From: Proteobacteria bacterium UBA1847 | Lineage (GTDB): Bacteria; Pseudomonadota; Gammaproteobacteria; Steroidobacterales; Woeseiaceae | NCBI GenBank assembly: GCA_002338605.1 | Contig: DDIP01000043.1 | Coordinates: 477 to 13,245, forward strand | Direction: 5' to 3' | DNA: 12,769 nucleotides | Shown: positions 6,474 to 12,769 of the stretch, piece after piece | Layout: every line of letters starts with the position of its first letter | Numbering within the stretch: position 1 is the first letter of the stretch | Program-made: the position numbers and the translations under genes | Notes under the pieces: generated by a model | The model's input: the letters and a program-made list of their open reading frames with translations, nothing else | Databases searched by the model: none | Told to the model about the DNA's origin: nothing

Positions 6474-7796
6474 ATGAATGCTGCAGCAAACCCGATCGAT
6501 GCCTACTGGTTGCCTTTCACCGCCAACCGCGACTTCAAGTCAAAGCCCCGCATTATCAGCGGCGCGTCCGGTCACCACTACACGACGGTCGACGGCACGC
6601 GCCTTTACGACACGTTTTCGGGTCTGTGGACCAGTGGTGTCGGTCATTGCCACCCGAAGATCGTTTCGGCGGTACAGCGGCAGGTCGCCGAACTCGATTA
6701 CTGCATGGCCTTCCAGGTCACCAATACCAAGGCGATTGAACTGGCACATCGAGTGACATCCCTGGCACCTGCAGGAATCGATCACTGCTTTTTTACGAAT
6801 TCGGGTTCCGAGTCCGTCGATACCGCGCTCAAGATCGCGCTGGGTTATCACCGCGCTCGTGGTGAGGGTAACCGCACACGACTCATCGGCCGGGAGCGCG
6901 GCTACCACGGCGTAAATTTCGGCGGCATGTCGGTCGGCGGCATGGTCCCGAACCGCAAGGTCTTTAGCGCCAACCTGATCCCCGGCGTCGATCATATCCG
7001 GCATACGCACGATATCGATCGCAATGCCTTCAGCCGTGGCCTGCCGCAACATGGTGCGGAGCTGGCCGACGACCTCGCCCGGCTGTGCGCCCTGCACGAT
7101 GGCAGTAATATTGCAGCGGTCATCGTTGAGCCCGTCGCCGGATCGACCGGTGTTCTGCCCCCGCCGGTTGGTTACCTTGAGCGGCTGCGCGAGATTTGCG
7201 ACACGCACGGCATTGTGTTGATTTTCGATGAAGTTATTGCGGCTTTCGGACGGTTGGGTACCGCGTTCGGCGCACAACGGCTGGGCGTTACTCCGGATAT
7301 CATCACGACGGCGAAAGGCCTGACGAACGGCGTTATTCCGATGGGTGCCGTATTGGTTCGTGATTCGATTTACGAAGCATTCATGCAGGGACCGGAGAAC
7401 ATGATCGAGTTGTTTCACGGTTACACGTACTCCGGCCATCCAGTCGCCGCAGCGGCCGGGCTGGCAACGATGGACGTTTATGACGAGGAAGGTATTTTCG
7501 AGCAATCGAAGAATCTCGAACAACATTTCGAGGACTTGCTGCACTCCTTTGCCGACCACAAACACGTGGTCGATGTGCGCAACTATGGCTTGATGGGCGC
7601 CATCGAAATGGCACCCCGCCCCGGTGCTCCCGGAGCACGTGGCGGCGAGACGCACAAGAAGTGCTTCTGGGATGAAAACCTGGTGGTGCGCAATGGCATG
7701 GACACGTTGCAGTTCTCACCATTCCTCAACTCTGACCCGGACGAAATGGAAGCATCTTTCGCCGCCGTTCGTCGTGTACTCGACTCAATCGAGTAA
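6474..7796 (+). CDS. bauA: Omega-amino acid:pyruvate aminotransferase (beta-alanine type)
   Basis: This 440-residue, class III PLP aminotransferase probably converts beta-alanine and pyruvate to malonate semialdehyde and alanine. Key features are LPFTANRDF at 13-21 (the family YTANR motif), TFSGLWTSGVGH at 47-58, the phosphate-binding TNSGSESVDTALK at 108-120, ERGYHGVNFGGMSVGG at 141-156, the Asp252 pair to the pyridine nitrogen in IFDEVIAAFGRLG, and the PLP lysine Lys281 in TTAKGLTNGVIPMGAV. It aligns along its whole length with the Pseudomonas beta-alanine:pyruvate aminotransferase. GGAG lies 8 nt before the ATG. The CoA-acylating semialdehyde dehydrogenase follows after 26 bp, as in bau loci, which supports the substrate assignment. 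A broader range (GABA, putrescine-like or other omega-amines) cannot be excluded; the PuuR-type regulator keeps polyamines open as an alternative. Confidence 0.88.
   Translation: MNAAANPIDAYWLPFTANRDFKSKPRIISGASGHHYTTVDGTRLYDTFSGLWTSGVGHCHPKIVSAVQRQVAELDYCMAFQVTNTKAIELAHRVTSLAPAGIDHCFFTNSGSESVDTALKIALGYHRARGEGNRTRLIGRERGYHGVNFGGMSVGGMVPNRKVFSANLIPGVDHIRHTHDIDRNAFSRGLPQHGAELADDLARLCALHDGSNIAAVIVEPVAGSTGVLPPPVGYLERLREICDTHGIVLIFDEVIAAFGRLGTAFGAQRLGVTPDIITTAKGLTNGVIPMGAVLVRDSIYEAFMQGPENMIELFHGYTYSGHPVAAAAGLATMDVYDEEGIFEQSKNLEQHFEDLLHSFADHKHVVDVRNYGLMGAIEMAPRPGAPGARGGETHKKCFWDENLVVRNGMDTLQFSPFLNSDPDEMEASFAAVRRVLDSIE
7777..7795 (+). repeat. Hairpin over the bauA stop codon
   Basis: TACTCGA (7777-7783) and TCGAGTA (7789-7795) form a perfect 7-bp inverted repeat with a 5-nt loop, and the TAA stop (7794-7796) is part of the right arm. 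No T-run follows, so it is not a standard intrinsic terminator. It lies between two co-transcribed genes and could affect coupling or message stability, or be chance. Confidence 0.45.
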
Positions 7797-7822
7797 ACTC
7801 AAAGCATCACTGGAGACAAAGC

Positions 7823-9352
7823 ATGAACGCCACTCCCGCAAATAAAGTCGAGCCGGCCGAAATCGTCGGACACTTTATCAACAACCTCGACGTAGCCGAT
7901 GACAACCGTCCGCAGCCGATCACGAATCCCGCGACCGGCAGGACGACCCGGCACGTTGCCATGGCTTCTAAAGCGACGGTGGAAAGCGCGATTGCCGCAG
8001 CACAGGACGCTTTCCCGGGATGGCGCAATACACCACCGGCCAAGCGTGCGCGCATCATGTTCCGCTTCAAGCAGCTGCTCGAAGAACATGCCGAAGAAAT
8101 TGCCGCTGCGATCACGGACGAGCACGGCAAGGTGCTCGATGACGCGATGGGCGAATTCGGTCGCGGTGTCGAGGTCGTCGACTATGCCTGCGGAATTCCG
8201 GAAATGCTGAAGGGTGAGTTCTCGCGCAATGTCGGGCCGGGTATTGACAGCTGGTCGGACTTCCAGCCACTCGGCGTCGTCGCAGGTATTACACCATTCA
8301 ATTTCCCGGCGATGGTGCCAATGTGGATGTACCCGATGGCCATCGCCTGTGGCAATACCTTCGTGCTCAAGCCATCTGAAAAAGATCCGAGCGCACCGAT
8401 GCTTGCGGCCAGGCTGCTGAAAGAGGCCGGACTGCCGGACGGTGTCTTCAATGTCGTCAATGGCGACAAGGAAGCTGTTGACACATTGCTGAGCGACGAG
8501 CGCGTGCAGGCCGTGAGCTTTGTCGGTTCAACCGCTATTGCCGAATACATTTACACCACGGGCACCCGCAATGGCAAACGCGTGCAAGCGCTCGGTGGTG
8601 CAAAGAATCATGCGATTGTCATGCCCGATGCTGACATCGACAATGCGGTCAATGCACTGATGGGCGCCGCATTCGGCTCTTGCGGAGAACGCTGCATGGC
8701 AATTTCAGTTGCCGTTTGTGTCGGCAATGAAGTTGCGGATTCGGTGGTCAGCAAACTGAAAGCGCAAATTGCCAACCTGAAGGTCGGTACGGGCACGGAC
8801 ATTTCAAACCATATGGGCCCATTGATCACCAAAGCACACCACGACAAAGTCCGCGGCTATGTGGATCTCGGTGTTCAGGAAGGCGCGACACTCACCGTCG
8901 ACGGCCGCAACCTGGTCGTGGACGGGTACGAGGACGGCTACTTTCTCGGCCCCTGCCTGTTCGACAACGTGACAAAAGACATGCGCATTTACCAGGAAGA
9001 AATTTTCGGCCCTGTATTGTGTGTCGTCCGCGCCGAATCCGAAGAGCAGGCCATGCAGCTGATCAATGATCATGAGTATGGCAATGGCACCTGCATCTTC
9101 ACGCGGGATGGCGAGGCAGCGCGCTACTTCGCGGACAATATCCAGGTGGGCATGGTTGGCATCAACGTGCCATTGCCGGTTCCTGTTGCCTACCACAGCT
9201 TTGGCGGCTGGAAACGGTCCCTGTTCGGCGACCTGTTCGCTTACGGACCCGACAGTGTGCGCTTTTACACGCGCCGCAAGACGATCACACAACGCTGGCC
9301 GTCAGGCGGTGTACGCGAGAAAGCACAATTCTCGTTCCCGGGCCGCCAATAG
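7823..9352 (+). CDS. mmsA: CoA-acylating (methyl)malonate-semialdehyde dehydrogenase
   Basis: This 509-residue, NAD-dependent aldehyde dehydrogenase of the MmsA branch converts malonate or methylmalonate semialdehyde plus CoA to acetyl- or propionyl-CoA with loss of CO2. ITPFNFPAMVPMWMYPMAIA at 156-175 and VLKPSEKDPS at 181-190 are characteristic of MmsA. The cofactor loop is SFVGSTAIAEYIY (232-244), the catalytic cysteine is Cys291 in GSCGERCMAIS, and EEIFGPVL is at 392-399. GGAG is 7 nt before the ATG. Directly downstream of the omega-aminotransferase, it most likely completes beta-alanine breakdown to acetyl-CoA (BauC role), although the same fold also serves valine catabolism. The neighbouring genes do not include the hydroxyisobutyrate dehydrogenase (mmsB) expected for a valine operon. 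Confidence 0.94.
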   Translation: MNATPANKVEPAEIVGHFINNLDVADDNRPQPITNPATGRTTRHVAMASKATVESAIAAAQDAFPGWRNTPPAKRARIMFRFKQLLEEHAEEIAAAITDEHGKVLDDAMGEFGRGVEVVDYACGIPEMLKGEFSRNVGPGIDSWSDFQPLGVVAGITPFNFPAMVPMWMYPMAIACGNTFVLKPSEKDPSAPMLAARLLKEAGLPDGVFNVVNGDKEAVDTLLSDERVQAVSFVGSTAIAEYIYTTGTRNGKRVQALGGAKNHAIVMPDADIDNAVNALMGAAFGSCGERCMAISVAVCVGNEVADSVVSKLKAQIANLKVGTGTDISNHMGPLITKAHHDKVRGYVDLGVQEGATLTVDGRNLVVDGYEDGYFLGPCLFDNVTKDMRIYQEEIFGPVLCVVRAESEEQAMQLINDHEYGNGTCIFTRDGEAARYFADNIQVGMVGINVPLPVPVAYHSFGGWKRSLFGDLFAYGPDSVRFYTRRKTITQRWPSGGVREKAQFSFPGRQ

Positions 9353-9370
9353 GCGTCGATCCTAGGTACA

Positions 9371-9404
9371 ATCACTGTCCGCTATATTCAACGGAGACAG
9401 TGAT
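9371..9404 (+). promoter_or_regulatory. Inverted repeat covering a start codon
   Basis: ATCACTGTC (9371-9379) and GACAGTGAT (9396-9404) form a perfect 9-bp inverted repeat with a 16-nt loop. In RNA the right arm would pair the first two bases of the hydrolase start codon (9403-9405) and the last G of its GGAG ribosome site (9393-9396), most of which is in the loop. A TATATT sequence at 9383-9388 also lies in the loop. It could be a translational switch or a DNA-level operator; the pairing is seen, the role is inferred. Confidence 0.5.
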
Positions 9405-10281
9405 GAAGAAACTGCTTGCCTTGCTTGTGATCGCAGCGCCACTGCTGGTGCATGCACAGGATGCCGAGATCACCTATGACCACGAAGTTGTGGCCCCGGG
9501 CATCTACCGACTCATCGGCGCCGACGGGCAATTTGCTGGCGGTGGCGTCGGCTTGCTGACGGGAGACGAGTACGTTGTCCTGATTGACGACGGTTTGTAC
9601 CCCACAGGCAAGGCACTGCTTGCCAAGGTTGAAGAGCTCGCTGGCCGGCCAGCCGACTTCATCATCAATACCCACGCCCACGGTGATCACACCGGCGCAA
9701 ATCAGCTGTTCGCGAACAATGGCGCAATTATTGTCGCGCACGACAATCTTCGAAAACGCATGCAGGCAGACGAAAATCAGAATACCGGGCCCGGCGCGCT
9801 GCCGGTCATTACCTTCTCGAACGAGGTAACGTTCCACGTCAATGGCCAGGAAGCCTTCGTCTTTCATGTCGATAGCGCGCACACCGACGGCGACGCTGCG
9901 ATCCTGTTTCGTGAGGCCAATGTCATCGCGCCTGGCGATATCGTATTTCGCGGCCTGTTTCCGTTCATCGACCTTGACAGCGGCGGCAGCGTCGAAGGCT
10001 ACAAGCGAGCGATGCGGCGTCTGATCGACATGGCCGACAACGATACCCGTTTCATTTCCGGACACGGCCCGATCGCGACCCGGGCGGGGCTTGAAACTGA
10101 CCTTGCTATGCTCACTGACGCCGAAGCGCGAGTTAAGGCATTGCTGGACAAGGGTATGACAGCTGACGACATCGTCGCCACCAATCCCCTCGCCGCCTAT
10201 CACGATCAATACAACTGGGGTTTTATTAGCACCGAACGAATGACCCGAACCCTGATCCGCTCACTGACCACGGACGACTAA
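9403..10281 (+). CDS. Secreted metallo-beta-lactamase-fold hydrolase
   Basis: This 292-residue zinc hydrolase of the MBL fold carries an N-terminal signal peptide (MKKLLALLVIAAPLLVHA, probable cut after Ala18), so it acts in the periplasm or outside. The metal site is complete: H91-x-H93-x-D95-H96 (NTHAHGDHTG), His160 (SAHTDGDA), Asp179 (APGDIVFRG) and His221 (ISGHGP). Asp at the 179 position is typical of hydrolases other than class B beta-lactamases, which usually have Cys, so antibiotic resistance is not implied. The substrate is unknown. I chose the ATG at 9403 rather than the in-frame GTG at 9400 because GGAG (9393-9396) is 6 nt from the ATG but only 3 from the GTG. It starts 50 bp after mmsA and ends 3 bp before the M20 peptidase, so it is probably co-transcribed with the latter. 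Confidence 0.9.
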   Translation: MKKLLALLVIAAPLLVHAQDAEITYDHEVVAPGIYRLIGADGQFAGGGVGLLTGDEYVVLIDDGLYPTGKALLAKVEELAGRPADFIINTHAHGDHTGANQLFANNGAIIVAHDNLRKRMQADENQNTGPGALPVITFSNEVTFHVNGQEAFVFHVDSAHTDGDAAILFREANVIAPGDIVFRGLFPFIDLDSGGSVEGYKRAMRRLIDMADNDTRFISGHGPIATRAGLETDLAMLTDAEARVKALLDKGMTADDIVATNPLAAYHDQYNWGFISTERMTRTLIRSLTTDD

Positions 10282-10284
10282 CAG

Positions 10285-11703
10285 ATGGACAACCATAAGA
10301 CCGCCAGGTTTGTTAACGATATGTGGGACACGGAAATCATTCCTCAGATATCCGAGTACATCAAGGTCCCGAACAAATCGCCGCATTTCGATCCGGACTG
10401 GGAACAGCACGGCCACATGGACCGCGCCGTCAGGATGCTGGAGGACTGGTGCAAGACGCAACCGCTCAAGGGCATGACTGTCGAGATCGTCAGGCTCGAT
10501 GGTCGCACGCCGATTCTGTTCATGGATATACCGGGTGATTCCGACGAAGTCGTATTGCTTTACGGTCACTACGACAAGCAGCCCGAGTTCAGCGGTTGGG
10601 ACGATGACCTCGATCCCTGGACACCGGTCATCAAGGACGGCAAGTTGTACGGGCGTGGTGGCGCGGACGACGGCTATTCGACATTCGGCTCGTTGACGGC
10701 TATCCGTGCACTGCAGGAACAGGGTATTCCACACGCACACTGTATCGTGTTGATTGAAGGCTGCGAGGAGAGTGGCAGCTTTGATCTGCCGCATTACATC
10801 GACTTGCTGGAGGATCGTATCGGTTCGCCCGATCTTGTTGTTTGCCTCGATGCCGAGTGCGGCAACTACGATCAGCTCTGGTGCACAACGTCGCTGCGCG
10901 GCAATCTCACTGGCACATTGCGCGTCGACGTCCTGACCGAAGGTGTGCATTCGGGCACGGCAAGTGGCGTCGTTCCCTCAAGCTTCCGCACTGCGCGCCA
11001 GCTCATCAGTCGCATTGAAGACGAATCGAACGGCCAGATTCTGCTGGACGACCTGCACGTCGAGATTCCACAACAACGGCTCGAGCAAGCAGGCCTTGCT
11101 GCAGAAACGCTACAGGATCTTGTTTACAAAAAGTTTCCCTGGGCGGTCGACAATCCGGTACCGGCCGAGTCGCACGCGGAACTGCTGCTCAACAATACCT
11201 GGCGCCCGACGCTGGCGGTTACCGGTGCCGAAGGCATGCCCGCAATGATCGACGCCGGCAACGTGCTGCTGCCATACACCAAGCTGAAACTGTCGTTCCG
11301 GTTGCCGCCGACCTGCGATGCTGACAACGCAGCAGCGGCGGTCAAAAAAGCGCTGGAAGCCGACAAGCCGCCATTGGCCAGGGTTTCATTTCACGTTGAG
11401 TCAACGATGGCAGGATGGAATGCACCGGAAGTTGCCGAATGGCTCGAAACGTCGATGCACAAGGCATCCGAGGCATTCTTCGGCAAACCGTCAATGTACA
11501 TGGGTACCGGCGGAACGATTCCGTTCATGGGCATGCTGGGTGAACGCTTTCCCCAGGCGCAGTTTCTGATCACCGGCCTGTTGGGTCCGAAATCCAATGC
11601 ACACGGCCCGAATGAGTTCCTGCATATTGAAACGGGGAAGCGACTGACGAGTTGTGTCGCGCAGGTCCTCGAGGACCACTACCTACGAACGGCTGTAGGT
11701 TAG
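10285..11703 (+). CDS. M20 family metallopeptidase (CNDP/carnosinase-like)
   Basis: This 472-residue cytoplasmic dinuclear zinc peptidase has no signal peptide. Visible active-site residues, by analogy to human CNDP2, are His95 and Asp97 (YGHYDKQP), bridging Asp128 (GRGGADDG), the catalytic Glu161 and ligand Glu162 (EGCEESGS), Asp189 (CLDAECG) and His440 (NAHGPNE). The lid/dimer domain begins near 206 with EGVHSGTASGVVPSS at 219-233. Length and motif order fit dipeptidases of the Dug1/carnosinase group. Members cleave assorted dipeptides, some of them beta-alanyl (carnosine), which would link it to the beta-alanine pathway upstream; that link is inference. The ATG comes 3 bp after the hydrolase stop with only a weak GGA upstream, suggesting coupling. 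The last 21 bp overlap the convergent glycosyltransferase gene. The substrate cannot be fixed from sequence. Confidence 0.9.
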   Translation: MDNHKTARFVNDMWDTEIIPQISEYIKVPNKSPHFDPDWEQHGHMDRAVRMLEDWCKTQPLKGMTVEIVRLDGRTPILFMDIPGDSDEVVLLYGHYDKQPEFSGWDDDLDPWTPVIKDGKLYGRGGADDGYSTFGSLTAIRALQEQGIPHAHCIVLIEGCEESGSFDLPHYIDLLEDRIGSPDLVVCLDAECGNYDQLWCTTSLRGNLTGTLRVDVLTEGVHSGTASGVVPSSFRTARQLISRIEDESNGQILLDDLHVEIPQQRLEQAGLAAETLQDLVYKKFPWAVDNPVPAESHAELLLNNTWRPTLAVTGAEGMPAMIDAGNVLLPYTKLKLSFRLPPTCDADNAAAAVKKALEADKPPLARVSFHVESTMAGWNAPEVAEWLETSMHKASEAFFGKPSMYMGTGGTIPFMGMLGERFPQAQFLITGLLGPKSNAHGPNEFLHIETGKRLTSCVAQVLEDHYLRTAVG

Positions 11704-12531
11704 CGAGGTGATTTGTTCGGAGATCAGCCCGATCAGGAAAATGATCACCGACGCACTGAACAACAGCATGCTCATGTTGGTGAACCTTGCCATGGTCGCA
11801 TAGGTATAGGCGTAGTAAGCAAGGCCGGTCAGGAAAAACAGTCCGCTCGCGGGCAGGAATATTTTCAGTGGTGAGTACAGCGTCGCTATCTTGAAAATAA
11901 TGACAAGAAAGCGCACGCCATCGCGAATGGGCCGAATGTGGCTCTTGCCAACGCGCTTCGCCGCCGAGATAGGCTCGAATGTTGTCGAATACCCGCTTCG
12001 GAGAAATGCCATGGTAATGGTCGTCGGATAGGAAAAACCGTTCGGTAACAAATACAGGAACTGTTTAAACTTGTCGGCGCGTGCAACGCGAAAACCCGAC
12101 GTCAGATCGAGAATCCTGCGGCCACTCATCATCGATGCGATGCCATTGTACAGGCCGTTGGCGAACAGTCGCCCGACGTTGGCGTGGGATCCGGTATCGC
12201 GTGCGCCAATTGCCATTTCAAAGCCTTCGTCCAGCTTCTCGATCAGCGGCGCCAGCTCGGCGGCCGTATGCTGTCCGTCGCCGTCCATGAACGCAAGAAT
12301 TTCGCCACTGGCCGCACGTGCGCCTGACTTGACTGCCGCGCCGTTGCCCAGGCTTTCCGGGTGGCTGATTACCGTCGCGCCGGCTTCTTCGGCAACCACG
12401 GCGGTGTCGTCAGTCGATCCATCATTGACGACTATGATCTCTGCGTCCGGATAGTACTCGCGCGCTGCTTTTACGACAGAGGCGATCGCGCCGCTTTCGT
12501 TTTTGGCGGGAATGATGATTGATAGTGACAT
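11683..12531 (-). CDS. Family 2 glycosyltransferase, polyprenol-phosphate type
   Basis: This 282-residue, GT-A fold glycosyltransferase probably transfers a sugar from a nucleotide donor to undecaprenyl phosphate on the cytoplasmic side of the inner membrane. LSIIIPAKNESG (3-14), IIVVNDGSTDDT (32-43), LGNGAAVKSGA (61-71) and the metal-binding DGDGQH (83-88, Asp83/Asp85) are DPM1/GtrB-type motifs. LDLTSGFRVAR is at 141-151. Two C-terminal membrane helices lie at about 220-246 and 253-275. The ATG at 12529-12531 has only a weak GGAAA upstream. It lies 35 bp downstream of oadB on the same strand, so it may be read from that operon although the functions look unrelated. No other envelope-polysaccharide gene is in view, so the sugar and final acceptor are unknown. 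Confidence 0.9.
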   Translation of the reverse strand: MSLSIIIPAKNESGAIASVVKAAREYYPDAEIIVVNDGSTDDTAVVAEEAGATVISHPESLGNGAAVKSGARAASGEILAFMDGDGQHTAAELAPLIEKLDEGFEMAIGARDTGSHANVGRLFANGLYNGIASMMSGRRILDLTSGFRVARADKFKQFLYLLPNGFSYPTTITMAFLRSGYSTTFEPISAAKRVGKSHIRPIRDGVRFLVIIFKIATLYSPLKIFLPASGLFFLTGLAYYAYTYATMARFTNMSMLLFSASVIIFLIGLISEQITSLTYSRS

Positions 12532-12566
12532 GAATCGATTTCCGTACGTATTCCTGCGAAGGCCTT

Positions 12567-12769
12567 CTAAGATGCAACCATGATCATGATACCCGCTGCG
12601 ACCGCCGATCCGATAACACCGGCGACATTAGGTCCCATCGCATGCATTAGCAAGATATTCTGAGGATTGGCCTCAAGCCCGACCTTGTTGGCAACACGTG
12701 CAGCCATCGGAACGGCTGATACGCCTGCGGCGCCGATCAGCGGATTGATGGGCGTCTTCGACACTTTGT
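12567..12769 (-). CDS. oadB: Na+-translocating decarboxylase beta subunit (C-terminal end)
   Basis: These are the last 66 residues of the beta subunit of a sodium-pumping oxaloacetate (or related) decarboxylase; the gene continues beyond the right edge. OadB is the multi-helix inner membrane subunit that decarboxylates carboxybiotin and exports Na+. The fragment contains [17 protein letters not shown], in which Asn, Gly, Ser and Arg have exactly the spacing of N373, G377, S382 and R389 in Klebsiella OadB, the functional region VIII residues. The hallmark ending [18 protein letters not shown] follows, and the protein closes with MIMVAS. The valine GTG near 12764 is internal, not a start. It is normally the last gene of an oadGAB operon; a glycosyltransferase follows after 35 bp with no terminator visible. 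Substrate specificity is set by the alpha subunit, which is not in view. Confidence 0.95.
   Translation of the reverse strand, partial: KVSKTPINPLIGAAGVSAVPMAARVANKVGLEANPQNILLMHAMGPNVAGVIGSAVAAGIMIMVAS

Noticed and set aside
6540..7655. A 371-codon open frame on the minus strand opposite the aminotransferase
   Set aside because: It lies wholly inside a well-supported enzyme gene, has no recognisable domain, and is the expected by-product of GC-rich codon use.
9388..10209. A 273-codon open frame on the minus strand opposite the MBL hydrolase
   Set aside because: The plus strand carries a complete signal peptide and all metal ligands; the antisense product has no recognisable motif.
9403..10281. 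Beta-lactamase or quorum-quenching lactonase
   Set aside because: The fold is shared by many hydrolases; Asp179 in place of the class B Cys and the lack of subtype motifs do not support either function.
12532..12566. Terminator between oadB and the glycosyltransferase
   Set aside because: The 35-bp gap has only the short palindrome AAGGCCTT and no T-run.
1..12769. Mobile element, phage, CRISPR array, tRNA or defence island
   Set aside because: There is no transposase, integrase, direct-repeat array, attachment-like duplication or cloverleaf that I can see; gene content is metabolic and respiratory.

Overview
The window reads as ordinary chromosomal DNA from a moderately GC-rich, aerobic gammaproteobacterium, possibly a marine sediment lineage. 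The lineage guess rests on gene content only: a ba3-like oxidase, HemN, a PuuR-like regulator and the beta subunit of a Na+ pump decarboxylase. Genes are tightly packed, with start/stop overlaps and two convergent gene pairs whose 3' ends overlap. I see no mobile element, CRISPR array, tRNA or rRNA, and no intergenic stretch longer than about 155 bases.

Left region (1-4698): a respiratory oxidase and heme module. On the minus strand are the first 125 codons of a one-helix cytochrome c oxidase subunit II, preceded by a 54-residue single-helix protein resembling the small subunit IIa of ba3-type oxidases. Divergently, on the plus strand, runs a coupled cluster: a DUF1566 lipoprotein, two consecutive but very different heme A synthase family proteins (COX15/CtaA), and hemN. 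The first heme A synthase relative keeps both periplasmic cysteine pairs but appears to lack the catalytic Glu and one of the two His of the substrate half. The second has all of these and no paired cysteines. This pair is the most interesting item in the window.

Middle region (4695-9352): on the minus strand are ilvE (branched-chain aminotransferase) and an HTH-cupin regulator of the PuuR type. Divergent from the regulator, on the plus strand, is a two-gene catabolic unit: an omega-amino acid:pyruvate aminotransferase and a CoA-acylating (methyl)malonate-semialdehyde dehydrogenase. Together these would convert beta-alanine, through malonate semialdehyde, to acetyl-CoA. A perfect 18-bp inverted repeat lies in the shared promoter region and is a good candidate operator.

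Right region (9371-12769): a secreted metallo-beta-lactamase-fold hydrolase and an M20 metallopeptidase of the carnosinase/CNDP type follow the catabolic pair on the same strand. On the minus strand is a polyprenol-type family 2 glycosyltransferase whose 3' end overlaps the peptidase gene by 21 bp. Upstream of it is the C-terminal end of oadB, cut by the window edge. The dipeptidase could feed beta-alanine into the middle pathway, but this is only an inference from proximity.
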